From: a virus
IMG/VR virus record: IMGVR_UViG_3300042937_000526
Coordinates: 1 to 44,232 of that record
DNA: 44,232 bases
Direction: 5' to 3' (one strand)
In this document: positions 1 through 8,907 of the stretch, piece by piece
Numbering within the stretch: the first letter of the stretch is position 1
How the letters are laid out: each line of letters opens with the position of its first letter
Translations under genes and position numbers: made by a program
Notes under the pieces: model-generated
The model's input: the letters and a program-made list of their open reading frames with translations, nothing else
Databases searched by the model: none
What the model was told of the DNA's origin: nothing

Positions 1-11
1 TGATTGGCAAG

Positions 12-257
12 ATGCGCCATATCAACGCGACGACCGTCAACGACTACCTCATTCCTCCGTGTCCTGATGCCATTAAGCTGATGGTCATGGCGATTCGCAA
101 GGAGGAGAACGATTTGATTCAGGAAGCAGTGGCCTACGAAGCCAAAGCGGTTCAAGCTGTTCAGGAGCAGACGATGCAGTATCTGGGCGATGCTGTCGCG
201 ACGATACGCATGGTCGGTGTAGGATTGAATGGCGGTGGATTCTCGCAATGGTTCTGA
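12..257 (+). CDS. Hypothetical protein, probably 5'-truncated
   Basis: 81 residues from the first ATG, but the frame is open to the left edge of the window, so the true start probably lies outside. I do not recognise the family. The middle (about residues 25-60) is helical and rich in Ala, Glu and Gln; the C-terminus is Gly-rich and ends in an aromatic residue. It precedes three ejection-type virion genes on the same strand with a 16-base gap, so a virion or tail-assembly role is an inference from position only. Confidence 0.5.
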   Translation: MRHINATTVNDYLIPPCPDAIKLMVMAIRKEENDLIQEAVAYEAKAVQAVQEQTMQYLGDAVATIRMVGVGLNGGGFSQWF

Positions 258-273
258 ACCAAAAGGATAATTT

Positions 274-1110
274 ATGGCAATAGGTGTTCCAGCGGCAATT
301 TTGGGTGGAGCGGCAATCTCCGGCCTTGGAAGTTTGTTTGGTGGACTGTTCGGTGGAAAAAGGCCGAAGGTTCCTGAGCTAAAGCCGATTGATTTTGCAG
401 CAGAACAGCGACAGGCGATTCAGCAGAATATCGCTGCGCTACAACCTGCCACCGAGCTAGCGCAAAAGACGACCGCTGCCGAGCAGTCGCAGCTTGAGGC
501 ACAGCTTCGTCGTGCCATTCCAGGCTATGACCAACTTGTTCAACAGGCTGGAGCGAACATTGGAGCAGCATTGCGCGGTGAGATTAGCCCTGAGGTTTCC
601 GCTCAGGTTCAACGCTCAACCGCTGGACGCGCTTTGTCTGGAGGATTCGGCGCAGGATCTGGATTCGGTCGTGCGCTGACCGCTCGCGATTTAGGGCTGA
701 CTGGCATGCAGATTCAGAATCAGGGTCTTGCTCAAGCTCAGAACTTTATCCAGCAGCAGCGGACGTTCGGCATGGTTCAACCGTTCTCGGTGAGCAGCAT
801 GTTCATCACGCCAGCGCAGCGCATTGGGGCGATTCAACAGCAGAACCAACTTCAATACGGTCGTGATTTGACCGCCGCTCAGGTTGCAGCCGCTCCTTCT
901 CCGATGCAGCAGGCGGCTCAGACTGCGTTCACGAACTTTGGTGGTGTTGCCGGTGGCGCGCTGTCGCAGTACGGAATGTATCAGGGGTTGATGGCGCAAA
1001 ATCCCGCAAATCTGTATTCTGCTCCTCCTTCTGGCTCACCATACGCTGGGGCTGGAGTTTCAACTGGATCTGACCCTCGACTTGTCGGTGTAATTCCTGA
1101 AGCTGGTTAA
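274..1110 (+). CDS. Internal virion / ejection-type protein (T7 gp14-like in style)
   Basis: 278 residues. Residues 1-30 form a Gly/Ala-rich hydrophobic segment (AILGGAAISGLGSLFGGLFG), followed by a long Gln/Ala-rich helical region (about 40-110), a Gly-rich patch (SGGFGAGSGFGRA, about 123-135) and more Gln-rich helix. A hydrophobic Gly-rich N-terminus plus Gln/Ala-rich helices is typical of small podovirus internal-core proteins that are ejected with the DNA. The leader has AAGGATAA a few bases before ATG. It heads a run of three genes spaced 4-6 bases apart, so they are probably one transcript. Function is inferred from composition and context, not a recognised motif. Confidence 0.6.
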   Translation: MAIGVPAAILGGAAISGLGSLFGGLFGGKRPKVPELKPIDFAAEQRQAIQQNIAALQPATELAQKTTAAEQSQLEAQLRRAIPGYDQLVQQAGANIGAALRGEISPEVSAQVQRSTAGRALSGGFGAGSGFGRALTARDLGLTGMQIQNQGLAQAQNFIQQQRTFGMVQPFSVSSMFITPAQRIGAIQQQNQLQYGRDLTAAQVAAAPSPMQQAAQTAFTNFGGVAGGALSQYGMYQGLMAQNPANLYSAPPSGSPYAGAGVSTGSDPRLVGVIPEAG

Positions 1111-1115
1111 ATCTT

Positions 1116-2522
1116 ATGGCCGACCAATCTCTTCAAGCATTTCAGCTAGGCGCAAGCCTCTACGACCGCGCGCAGACACAGAAGCGGATGATGGAGCAGT
1201 TGCAGCAGCAGACGGCGGAGTCTTTGCTCCAGCGCCAGGGCATGGAGCTTCAGAACAAGATTCGGGATGCTGAACTTGCCAACGGAATTTCTGAGCGCGC
1301 AAAGTTTTCCGCCGATCTTCCGAAGATTCAGCAGTGGCAATCAGCATATGTTCAATGGAACGCCAAAGGCGATCCGACTCAGCCATTTCCTGCTCCTCCT
1401 TCCGATCTTCAGAGTGCGACTGGTCTTAAGATGCTTGGCGACATGAGTGGGCCAGTTCTTCAGTCATTGCCGATGGCTCAGAATCGGTTTCTCGTTGAAA
1501 AGGCAAATGCCTCACAAATGGCAGTTCTAAATAAGGAAATTGATTTCCTTAATGAAAACGGGAAAAGCGATATTCCCCTTCAGTACAATGGTGGACTTGA
1601 TCCAAAAACTCAGCAAATAAACCCTGAGTTTAGAAAAGCAATCTTTGATGCTGCCGCTCCTCTTAGGCAAGAGCAGGCTAGATTGAAAAAGCTGACGGCC
1701 ATAGGCATGGCTGGCCAAAGAAATACGAAAGAAGGTCTTAAGACACTTTTTGATTCTGGAGATATTACCCAGCAGGAGTATGAGCAGCTTTTGCCGACTG
1801 CTAGGACTGAAGGTGGCGTTGTCGCCCAACGTGCAAATCAAGTTTTGGAAGGTCTTAAAAAACAGAAGATAGTTCAGACCGACGAAGACGAAATCAACGC
1901 AAAGGTGTTCCTTGGAGGACCAAACCAAGGAAAAGTTCCTGCTGACGTTTCAAAGGCTTTGACGGCTTCAAACAAAGCTGTAGTAGAGTTGGATGATGTT
2001 TTCAATAGGCTCAATGCTTTTGAAAGCAAATACGGAAAAGGGTCTTTCTCTGAATATGTTGGACCTATTGATGCGCCAGCGTTTGATCTTAAAGGAAGAT
2101 TTAAGGGTCTTACAACTAAAGAACAGGAAGATGCAAGAGACATACACGAAAAGATTCAGCTTGTTGTTACTGACTATCAAAACAATAAGTATGGAGCAAC
2201 ACTTACCCCATCTGAAGAAAGAAACCTTCAAAAGGTTGTAAGCACTCCTGCGCGTAACGATTACATTCAGGTTATCTCGTCTTTCAAAAACAATCTTCGT
2301 TCTGGTGCCGAAAACAGTATTTGGGAGTACAGGTTTTCACCTGACATTCCATACGACGTTAAGAAACGGTATCTTGAGGGTGCTAGGCAAAAGTTTGGAT
2401 TCGGCCAGCAGCAGCAAGCGGCTCCGGCTCCTTCGACTGGAAATGCTCCTTCGATTCCTGCTGGATTTTCATCGTCTCAAACAAATCAAATTGCTCTTCC
2501 TGCTGGATGGGGGGTTAAATAA
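1116..2522 (+). CDS. Internal virion protein candidate, 468 aa
   Basis: Starts 6 bases after the preceding gene. Residues 1-60 are a Gln-rich helix (QAFQLGASLYDRAQ, then MEQLQQQTAESLLQRQ), the middle is mixed alpha-helical and charged, and the C-terminus (about 425-468) is a low-complexity Gln/Ala/Pro/Ser tail. No catalytic motif is visible. In podoviruses the gene between the small core protein and the very large one is usually the second internal-core/ejection protein, and this fits in size and composition. The second half of the gene (about 1520-2350) is clearly more AT-rich than its surroundings, which may mean mosaic exchange. Confidence 0.55.
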   Translation: MADQSLQAFQLGASLYDRAQTQKRMMEQLQQQTAESLLQRQGMELQNKIRDAELANGISERAKFSADLPKIQQWQSAYVQWNAKGDPTQPFPAPPSDLQSATGLKMLGDMSGPVLQSLPMAQNRFLVEKANASQMAVLNKEIDFLNENGKSDIPLQYNGGLDPKTQQINPEFRKAIFDAAAPLRQEQARLKKLTAIGMAGQRNTKEGLKTLFDSGDITQQEYEQLLPTARTEGGVVAQRANQVLEGLKKQKIVQTDEDEINAKVFLGGPNQGKVPADVSKALTASNKAVVELDDVFNRLNAFESKYGKGSFSEYVGPIDAPAFDLKGRFKGLTTKEQEDARDIHEKIQLVVTDYQNNKYGATLTPSEERNLQKVVSTPARNDYIQVISSFKNNLRSGAENSIWEYRFSPDIPYDVKKRYLEGARQKFGFGQQQQAAPAPSTGNAPSIPAGFSSSQTNQIALPAGWGVK

Positions 2523-2525
2523 TAT

Positions 2526-5321
2526 ATGCCAACATTTACTTCCCCTTCAGGAAAAGAGTATCAATGGAATAATCCTAATCCTCCAACAAAAGCGGACATT
2601 GATGCACTTGTTGCGTATGATTCGCAGCTTAGTGGACAACCTCAGTCGCAAGGCCCAGCCACCATCGCCGAGATGCGTCGGCGTGAGGAAGCTGGCCAAG
2701 TCTCCGCGCTGACTCCTGCCCAGGTTCAAGAGCAGGTTGGTTCTCCTCAGCAGCTCGAACAGGCGGTTCAAGATTCAGGCAAGGTCGGAATGTTTGAACG
2801 GTTTGCTGGTGCATTTGCTGGCATGGCTGAACCGTCAGGACAAGTGGCCCCATTCATGGAAGGAACAGAAGCGAGAATCGCTCCTTCTGGAGAGCTTACT
2901 CCATTGGCGCAAGCTGAGGCTCGCGGAATGATGCGTGGAACAGCCATGGGCGCTAGGGCTATTCCCGCCTTGCTTGCTGCTCCAGCAAGCGGTGGAGCAT
3001 CTATTCCTGCGATGATGGGTACTGGCGCTCTTGCATCTGCAATAGGCGAGGCGGTCGGTCAAACAATCGAAAAGCTTTTTGGGATTAGGCAAGATGTTTC
3101 AGGGCGAGAAATTGCTGCATCTGCTGTTACTGGTGCTGCTCCAATTATTCCAGGAGGAGGTTTTCTTAAGCCGTTGGCAAACATCGCTATGCAGGGAGCT
3201 GGCGGCGTTGCTGGAGAGGCTGTTAGAACTGGAGAATTCGAACCGGGAGCTAGTATTGTCCCTGCCGCGCTAACTGCCGGATTTCAAATTCCCGGAGCAA
3301 TCGCTGGCCGTGCTGGCGCTGGATTTGAACGTGCTGCCGAGCGAGCAGCCACGGTGGAGAGAATTGGTGAAGGAGTTCAACCTACGTTTGGTCAGGCGAT
3401 GCCTCGTTTCGCTGGTCTTGAATCAAGAATTGAATCTCGCGCTGGGATGCCTCCAATCACCGAGCAACTCGCTCGTCAAGGTGAGCAGATTAAAACCGCA
3501 GTTCAAAAGTTGACGGGTGTTGCAGCTGAAGGAGCCGACACGCTAACACAAAAACTTCTTGGCGCACTAAGTGCCAATGAAATTGACGACATCGCAAACG
3601 CTTCAAGAAATCTAAAAGACGCTGAAACGATTTTGGAATCTGCTCGCGGACAAGCGCAGAAGCAGGCTCAGCAACGAGCGGTAGATCAGGCGCTTCAGGC
3701 ATATCAGGACACGGTGAAAAACACCTTGTTCAAAGGTCAGAATATTTCCGCGTTTCGTGTTGTTCCTGCTGGCCAACAAATTGAATCGCTCGCCGATCAG
3801 GCGAAAAATGCAATCAAGGCTGAAGCAAACAGAATCTACGGACCTGCCAACGCGGTTGAAAACGATCAGAAATTCAACCTTTTCAAGCCTGTTGGAAACA
3901 GCCCTTCTTTTGCCTCTCAAGCAAATGAGTTGCTGGCTCAAATTCCAGACATTCATGCCTCTGGCTTGAAAGAGGCTAGGAAGCTTTTGTCGAGAACAGA
4001 GACAATGATGACTCCATCATCGATGGACCCGACGCGGCCCGTGACAGTTTCAGTGCCTCAAAAGGCCAGTTTGAAGGAGCTGAAAGACCTTCGAGATGAG
4101 CTTTATGATTTTGCTGATTATGCCGGTGAAGCCATTGGAAACAGTCAGCAGAGGCAGGTCAAAAATCTCGCAACCATTCTTTCCCAAACGATTGCTGATC
4201 AGGCTCCGGAAGCCATAGGCGCTGAAGCCGCTGCGGCAAGAGCTGCCGGTGACGAGTTTTATGCGGCAACACGACCGAAGCTGAATCTTTTCGGAGTTCG
4301 CAGGGCGTTCACTCCAGAAACCATGGAGCGTGGCCAGCTTGGTCAGGCAATGGTCAGCGGAGTCAAAGCTCAAGGCTTGCTTGCCCCTGAATTTGCGAAC
4401 GTCGAATCACTTGTTAACACGCTGAAATCCCGTGGAGTTGCAAACGCTCCCGATCTTCAAGATGTGTACTCGTCTATCCGGTCTGGGATTGTCAGCGACG
4501 CAACGGACAAAGCCACTGGGGCAATCGACTACAAGAAGCTTGCCGGAACAATCAACAACCTAGAAACGCAGAGTCCCGGCGCACTTGAGAAGGTTGGTCT
4601 TGGATCAAAAGACCAGCTTTCCAAGTTCGTCAATTTCCTTGAAAGCACCGGCCAAAAAACTGGTCCTCAAGCGTTGCTGGACATTTTGCAGACCAAAACA
4701 CCTGCCGGATTTGCTGTAGCATCTGAAGCGGTTCAGTTGCTTCCAAATGTCAAGGATGTTGGATCTGTTGTTCGGTATCTTGAACGCGAGGCGGTTGCTG
4801 GAAACAAGCTGGCCAAAGAAGCGTTGATTTCGACTCGCGCTAGAGAGATTGAAGATATTCTTTTGGCCGAGACTGTTCTCGGTGGCAAAGGGCCGAATCT
4901 CAAAGGTGTTTTCAAAATAAATCGAGCTGAACAGATTCTTGGACCAACTCTGTACAAGCAAATTGTTGACGACATCATTCCTGGCTACAAAACCATCTTA
5001 ATAGCTGAACGTGCTGCTGGTGGAGGCGGTGCGCTTGTATCTGGTCAGGCTGCTGAAGAGTTGGTTGCTGGAATTCCTCAATCAGCTCTTAAGGTTGCCG
5101 CTGGAAAACCAGTTGAAGGAATCATGGGTGTAATCGGAACTGCGGTAAATGCTGGGTTCTACAATGTCGCAGCAAAGGCGTTGGCTCGCGCATCTGGATC
5201 TGCTGGTTATCGTAGCGCCGCAGATACGGCTCGAATTTTTGAGAAGTTCTCAAACATTCCTCGGGCGTCACTTTACGATGCTCTGAGCAAGTACGCTGAC
5301 ACTGGAGAACTTCCGAAATGA
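2526..5321 (+). CDS. Large internal virion / ejection protein, 931 aa
   Basis: The largest protein in the window. The N-terminus (MPTFTSPSGKEYQWNNPNPP) resembles a short 'fold-and-clasp' motif seen at the start of phage virion proteins. It is followed by a Gln-rich linker, an Ala/Gly-rich hydrophobic part (about residues 130-260, possibly membrane-active) and a long helical Ala/Gln/Lys-rich remainder. Size, place as third of the set and composition fit the largest internal-core protein that reaches into the host envelope in T7-like phages. I see no lytic transglycosylase motif such as the N-terminal domain of T7 gp16. It overlaps the next gene by 4 bases. Confidence 0.6.
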   Translation: MPTFTSPSGKEYQWNNPNPPTKADIDALVAYDSQLSGQPQSQGPATIAEMRRREEAGQVSALTPAQVQEQVGSPQQLEQAVQDSGKVGMFERFAGAFAGMAEPSGQVAPFMEGTEARIAPSGELTPLAQAEARGMMRGTAMGARAIPALLAAPASGGASIPAMMGTGALASAIGEAVGQTIEKLFGIRQDVSGREIAASAVTGAAPIIPGGGFLKPLANIAMQGAGGVAGEAVRTGEFEPGASIVPAALTAGFQIPGAIAGRAGAGFERAAERAATVERIGEGVQPTFGQAMPRFAGLESRIESRAGMPPITEQLARQGEQIKTAVQKLTGVAAEGADTLTQKLLGALSANEIDDIANASRNLKDAETILESARGQAQKQAQQRAVDQALQAYQDTVKNTLFKGQNISAFRVVPAGQQIESLADQAKNAIKAEANRIYGPANAVENDQKFNLFKPVGNSPSFASQANELLAQIPDIHASGLKEARKLLSRTETMMTPSSMDPTRPVTVSVPQKASLKELKDLRDELYDFADYAGEAIGNSQQRQVKNLATILSQTIADQAPEAIGAEAAAARAAGDEFYAATRPKLNLFGVRRAFTPETMERGQLGQAMVSGVKAQGLLAPEFANVESLVNTLKSRGVANAPDLQDVYSSIRSGIVSDATDKATGAIDYKKLAGTINNLETQSPGALEKVGLGSKDQLSKFVNFLESTGQKTGPQALLDILQTKTPAGFAVASEAVQLLPNVKDVGSVVRYLEREAVAGNKLAKEALISTRAREIEDILLAETVLGGKGPNLKGVFKINRAEQILGPTLYKQIVDDIIPGYKTILIAERAAGGGGALVSGQAAEELVAGIPQSALKVAAGKPVEGIMGVIGTAVNAGFYNVAAKALARASGSAGYRSAADTARIFEKFSNIPRASLYDALSKYADTGELPK

Positions 5322-5587
5322 AAACCTCCCTCTCCAAAAAAGGTAACACCTATCAGGGCAAGAAGGTGACGCTCAACAAGCCGTTCTACACGCCGGGAGA
5401 GCGGAAGAAGAGTGCTGTCTACGTTAAGAACGACAGCGGCAACGTCATCAAAGTTCGATTTGGCGACGCGAACATGACGATCAAGAAGTCGAATCCTGAG
5501 CGTCGTAAGAACTTCCGTGCGCGGCATAACTGTGCGACAGCGACGGATAAGACGACGCCTCGGCACTGGTCATGCCGAGCTTGGTAG
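5318..5587 (+). CDS. Small basic Cys-containing phage protein
   Basis: 89 residues, strongly basic. Its core reads KKSAVYVKNDSGNVIKVRFG, then an RRKNFRARHNC stretch and a C-terminal DKTTPRHWSCRAW. The pattern 'K-x-x-V-Y-V-K ... R-K-x-F-x-A-R-H-x-C ... D-K-x-T-P-x-x-W-S-C' recurs in marine and freshwater phages, alone or at the end of head proteins, and I recognise it as conserved but without a proven function. Two Cys and one His could bind a metal. It is the last gene of the ejection-protein run. Its stop codon abuts the stop codon of the convergent primase-helicase gene. Confidence 0.65.
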   Translation: MKTSLSKKGNTYQGKKVTLNKPFYTPGERKKSAVYVKNDSGNVIKVRFGDANMTIKKSNPERRKNFRARHNCATATDKTTPRHWSCRAW

Positions 5588-7399
5588 CTAACGCCTAGGT
5601 CGTCCGCCCCACGGCTTCTTCGACGCCGCCTTATCGACTACGAATACTTCAGGCGGTGCGTAGTCCCAAGATATGGTTCCTACACCTCGCTGGATGACAA
5701 TGGAGCCGGTTTTGTTTCCGTTCTTGTCCTTCAGTCCTGACCTGTCTCCGCGCTTCGCCATTCCGAGCATGAAGCGTCGTGGCTGATTGAATCCGACCTC
5801 CTTCAACACAATCACCTCTCTCGCCCAGTTGGTCAGGTCGGACGATCCAAATCCTGAGTAGGCCATATCTGCCACGCTCTCCGGCTTGTCGTCCTTACCC
5901 TTCGGCTTGGGGAAGTGATGAACCAGCACGATGACGACTCCCGTCTCCATCATAATCGGCTGGAGCAGATGCCGCGTGAAGTTCGCGCAGACCTCGATGT
6001 CCGATGGATTGCCACCAATGTAAGAGAGCAGAGGGTCGATGTAGACAATGTCTACTTTCGTCTTTCGGATGAGACGACGCAGCATGGTCGTGAAATCTAC
6101 GCCGGTACGAACAGCCTCGCGAAAGAAGAGCATGTCCGCACGGCGCAATCCATTCTGCCAATCGCTTCCGAAGACCATCTGCGCGGCTCCCTTAAGTGCA
6201 TCATGCTGATCGGCAATGTCGTTCTCAGCTTGGACGTAGGCCACCTTCAATGGTCGTACCGGCTGACAACCGAACCAATCTGAACCAATGGCCCACCTCA
6301 GTCCCTGATAGAACGCCATCGAGCTTTTGCCGCATCCGCTCTGACCGACAAAGAGAACCGATGAACCGCGTCGAATCCATCTGTCGCCAATGAGATTGTC
6401 AGGGTCATTCTCAGGATCGTAATCGATGATGCTCTGGAGCGTGAACTCCTGAGGCATGTCCTGGGACTCCAGATAGTCCGTGAACGCATCCCAGTTCACG
6501 ACACCTACATTGATGGCCAACAGCTTCTGCTCCTTGCCATCGCGCATCACACCGGCTAACCGGCTGAACCTGCTCGCGTTCTTGTTCTTCGGATCGATGC
6601 CGAGGGCTTCCAGATGGCGATAAACAACGTCGCGACGCTCGCCCCATTCCTCTTTGTTCGCCGCTTCGACTCTGACCCAGCCGTGCAGGCTCTTGCCGCC
6701 TGAATCAATGACGACCGATAGCGGCAGCTTCGAATCCTTAAGAATCGTCCATTGCTCGTCCTTCGTCTTCTCGTCCATCTCGACCAGCACATGGCGGAAT
6801 GCTGACACGCCAGAATCCGATCCGGTTTCGTCGAGACACGGGTTGACCCGTACATACGCGCCACGGCTGTCAGGACCGTTCCACATGGAACTTATGGGCG
6901 GCGTGAAATGCTTCTCAATCCATTCGTCGCGCTTGAGGAACGTACCCTTGGACGCTGGCCTACCTTTACCTTCCTCGTCGCAGATGATGTCGTTGCAGAT
7001 GCAGACAACTTCATCCTGCTCGAAGCAGGCTTTGAGGAAGTCGATAGTTGTAAATCGGGATTCCGGTTGCGGAATTGCTTGGATCTTCTGGACGACGAAC
7101 TTGCCGGTCGTTGATACGGGCGTTCCGCTCTGTGCGGAAAGAAGCCATCCCTTCGGCTTGTCGTGCGCCACGTTCATCGCTTGATTCACCTTGTGGGACA
7201 ATTCGTTGGTCTTCCACGGTGGAACGCACTTCGCGTTGTACTCGCTCAGCAGCATCTCTGCATCCGAGCGTGAAAGCTCGAAGCCGTGAACGAGAGCGGT
7301 GGCTACTGCGAAGGTTGCGTTATGACCGCCCTGGCCGCTGACGGCACCGGGGGTGTTGCGAAGCCATGCTCTTGCACGGTCGATATTTGAATTGCTCAT
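5588..7399 (-). CDS. Primase-helicase fusion (AEP-type primase plus RecA-fold ATPase)
   Basis: 603 residues, last gene of the long minus-strand operon. Residues 1-85 are a small helical domain (SGQGGHNATFAVATALVHGF) like those next to phage primases. About 120-300 carry archaeo-eukaryotic primase features: an acidic VEMDE near residue 205, GGKSLHGWVRVE near 230-240 and NASRFSRLAGVMR near 265. The C-terminal part is a RepA/DnaB-like ATPase with Walker A GQSGCGKSS (about 352-360), VAYVQAEND and Walker B VDIVYIDP (about 449-456). The predicted role is primer synthesis and fork unwinding. No DNA polymerase gene is seen, so host polymerase is probably recruited. Confidence 0.85.
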   Translation of the reverse strand: MSNSNIDRARAWLRNTPGAVSGQGGHNATFAVATALVHGFELSRSDAEMLLSEYNAKCVPPWKTNELSHKVNQAMNVAHDKPKGWLLSAQSGTPVSTTGKFVVQKIQAIPQPESRFTTIDFLKACFEQDEVVCICNDIICDEEGKGRPASKGTFLKRDEWIEKHFTPPISSMWNGPDSRGAYVRVNPCLDETGSDSGVSAFRHVLVEMDEKTKDEQWTILKDSKLPLSVVIDSGGKSLHGWVRVEAANKEEWGERRDVVYRHLEALGIDPKNKNASRFSRLAGVMRDGKEQKLLAINVGVVNWDAFTDYLESQDMPQEFTLQSIIDYDPENDPDNLIGDRWIRRGSSVLFVGQSGCGKSSMAFYQGLRWAIGSDWFGCQPVRPLKVAYVQAENDIADQHDALKGAAQMVFGSDWQNGLRRADMLFFREAVRTGVDFTTMLRRLIRKTKVDIVYIDPLLSYIGGNPSDIEVCANFTRHLLQPIMMETGVVIVLVHHFPKPKGKDDKPESVADMAYSGFGSSDLTNWAREVIVLKEVGFNQPRRFMLGMAKRGDRSGLKDKNGNKTGSIVIQRGVGTISWDYAPPEVFVVDKAASKKPWGGRPRR

Positions 7400-7620
7400 T
7401 CGATTCCAAGTTGTTTTCTCGCGAGTTCTCCAGACTTGCCAAGGTCAGTCTTGGCTATCTCCTGAAGAACAGAATTCGATTTCTCTAGCTTCTGAAAAAG
7501 GAGAGCAAGCTCTTTGGGAGTCATCAGGTACTTGCTCCATTGTTGAATGGGTATGGAGCGAGACTTGAACTTCGCAAAGAGCTGCTCTTGTGCGGCGATG
7601 TAATGTTTAGGGCTTCGCAT
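7396..7620 (-). CDS. Hypothetical protein, 74 aa
   Basis: Helical, mixed-charge protein (FAKFKSRSIPIQQW, PKELALLFQKLEKSN). No family recognised. Its TGA overlaps the ATG of the primase-helicase (ATGA), indicating translational coupling. It could be a small replication accessory protein, but only its position supports this. Confidence 0.6.
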   Translation of the reverse strand: MRSPKHYIAAQEQLFAKFKSRSIPIQQWSKYLMTPKELALLFQKLEKSNSVLQEIAKTDLGKSGELARKQLGIE

Positions 7621-7792
7621 CTAGCAGTACGAACTTGGCATTGAATTCAGCCTTAGTTCGAACGTAGAGCTTTCGTTTGCCTTCCCGCATGTAGGCCACT
7701 CCTTGCCACTTGGTTTCTCCGATCCGTATCTCTACGTCGTCGGAGAGGAGTTCAACCTGCACCGAGCTGTTTCCTAAGTTCTTGTATTTCAT
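7607..7792 (-). CDS. Hypothetical protein, 61 aa
   Basis: I chose the ATG at 7792 (MKYKNLGNSSVQVELL). The longer frame up to 7840 starts inside the upstream gene without support. The protein is beta-rich and basic (VEIRIGETKWQGVAYM, KRKLYVRTKAEFN), compatible with a small SH3- or OB-like barrel. It overlaps the upstream gene by 41 bases and the downstream gene by 14. No function is recognised. Confidence 0.55.
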   Translation of the reverse strand: MKYKNLGNSSVQVELLSDDVEIRIGETKWQGVAYMREGKRKLYVRTKAEFNAKFVLLDAKP

Positions 7793-7952
7793 CTTCGGAA
7801 GCGTCGTCAAGATGACCAGAACCGCTCGCATGCCAGACACCGTCTGGGTTTCGCTGAGGCTTCGGCTTGCTCATCCATCCACGGAGGATGGCATACTCAA
7901 CAAGGTTCGGGGCTTCCTTCAACAACTGTTGTCGCGTGATTTCAGAATTCAT
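7752..7952 (-). CDS. Hypothetical protein, 66 aa
   Basis: The N-terminus (SEITRQQLLKEAPNLVEYAI) is helical. The C-terminus is acidic (DDASEDEIQELRKQL). No family is recognised. It overlaps the genes on both sides, as is usual in this operon. Confidence 0.5.
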   Translation of the reverse strand: MNSEITRQQLLKEAPNLVEYAILRGWMSKPKPQRNPDGVWHASGSGHLDDASEDEIQELRKQLGAG

Positions 7953-8142
7953 CGGGTAGAGTCCGTTTGCCGCGTCGTTTGTTGGGTCGTTTCATTCCGA
8001 ATGCGCCGCCAATTTCATCGCCGAATCCACGGCGAATAAGCCATTCCTTGTACTTCTGATCGAAGTAATCGAAGTCGATTCGGATTGGTGTTTCATCGGC
8101 ATCTGCCACTCTGATCGTTGCGGGTTTGTTGAGGTTGGTCAT
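7942..8142 (-). CDS. Hypothetical protein, 66 aa
   Basis: A beta-strand start (ATIRVADADETPIRIDFDYF) is followed by KYKEWLIRRGFGDE and a very basic tail (KRPNKRRGKRT) that could contact nucleic acid. The ATG overlaps the stop of the upstream gene. No family recognised. Confidence 0.55.
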   Translation of the reverse strand: MTNLNKPATIRVADADETPIRIDFDYFDQKYKEWLIRRGFGDEIGGAFGMKRPNKRRGKRTLPDEF

Positions 8143-8333
8143 TTGTATATCTCGGTTATGTGTTTGTATTGTTGCTCAGCTTGGCCGCAGTGGTAGCAGA
8201 GGTCATGGCCCCCGTCACAACCGCAGCCGACAGTCTTGAAGAGAACCTTGGCCAAGAATTGGTATTCTGCGATGGCATTCCGCAGGGTTTCGATGTCGGT
8301 TTCTTCCGCTAACAGTTTTGTTGGTTCGCTCAT
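8139..8333 (-). CDS. Small Cys-rich, possibly zinc-binding protein
   Basis: 64 residues from the ATG at 8333 (MSEPTKLLAEETDIETLRNA). The longer frame up to 8468 overlaps two other genes and is rejected. The second half has CGC-x5-DLCYHCG, i.e. four Cys plus nearby His in a zinc-ribbon or rubredoxin-like spacing. The first half is an acidic helix. Probably a metal-binding small phage protein; partner unknown. Confidence 0.6.
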   Translation of the reverse strand: MSEPTKLLAEETDIETLRNAIAEYQFLAKVLFKTVGCGCDGGHDLCYHCGQAEQQYKHITEIYK

Positions 8334-8449
8334 TTGACGACGAAGAGAATGAAGTACGCGGCGGTGATGACCATGCCAGCGCAGAATGCGGCGATGAGGA
8401 GCTGCCTGATTTCGTCCGGTGAGGGAGGGCGGCTCGATCTGCGGATCAT
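8330..8449 (-). CDS. Tiny single-pass membrane protein, 39 aa
   Basis: The frame starts at ATG 8449, overlapping the TGA of the resolvase gene, and stops at 8330 within the ATG of the next gene. Residues 1-17 are basic and polar (IRRSSRPPSPDEIRQ). Residues 18-38 form one hydrophobic helix (LLIAAFCAGMVITAAYFILF) ending in VVK. The exact overlaps on both sides make this a real gene although it is very short. Function unknown; phage inner-membrane peptides of this kind often act on the host. Confidence 0.6.
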   Translation of the reverse strand: MIRRSSRPPSPDEIRQLLIAAFCAGMVITAAYFILFVVK

Positions 8450-8907
8450 CTGCCACCTCCCAGGGCATAGTGAAGGATCAAAAGCGCATCGCAGTTGCTC
8501 AAGGTGACTTCAAGGTTCGGATAGAGTTCCTGCGCCTTAGACCTCAGCTTACGCTTCCATTCTGGCCCTGTCGCACAGGATTTGCGTCCGCCTAGACCAA
8601 GCGGTTCCTGCCAGACCTTCGGCTCGACTCGATGCAGTGCATAGCCTTGAGCGTATCCTAGACCCTGAATGATGCCGTAGTTCTCATGGAGCGTCGCCAT
8701 GCTCGCGGACGATGTGAGCTTGCTCACGAACTTCGGAACCTTTTCGACCCAGAGATGGCTATCTGCCAATTTGAACTCCATTAGTAGTTTGGCCATGTCG
8801 GGCAATGACTCAGGCATCGAGTAAAGGAAAATGCCATGATTCGTGTTCACGGCTAATCCGCCGCCAACACCAGGATCGACCGCTACGATTGATTGATTTG
8901 TTTTCAT
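8446..8907 (-). CDS. RuvC-like Holliday-junction resolvase
   Basis: 153 residues from ATG 8907, which has a strong ribosome-binding site (AGGAGGAAT) just upstream and overlaps the previous stop; the longer frame to 8949 is not needed. It has an RNase H-like fold with the first catalytic Asp in SIVAVDPGVGGGLAV (D11), a second acidic strand LWVEKVP (E about 57) and a late Asp in LSNCDALLILHYALGG. This matches RuvC-family resolvases of phages. It would resolve branched DNA made by replication and annealing recombination before packaging. Confidence 0.82.
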   Translation of the reverse strand: MKTNQSIVAVDPGVGGGLAVNTNHGIFLYSMPESLPDMAKLLMEFKLADSHLWVEKVPKFVSKLTSSASMATLHENYGIIQGLGYAQGYALHRVEPKVWQEPLGLGGRKSCATGPEWKRKLRSKAQELYPNLEVTLSNCDALLILHYALGGGR

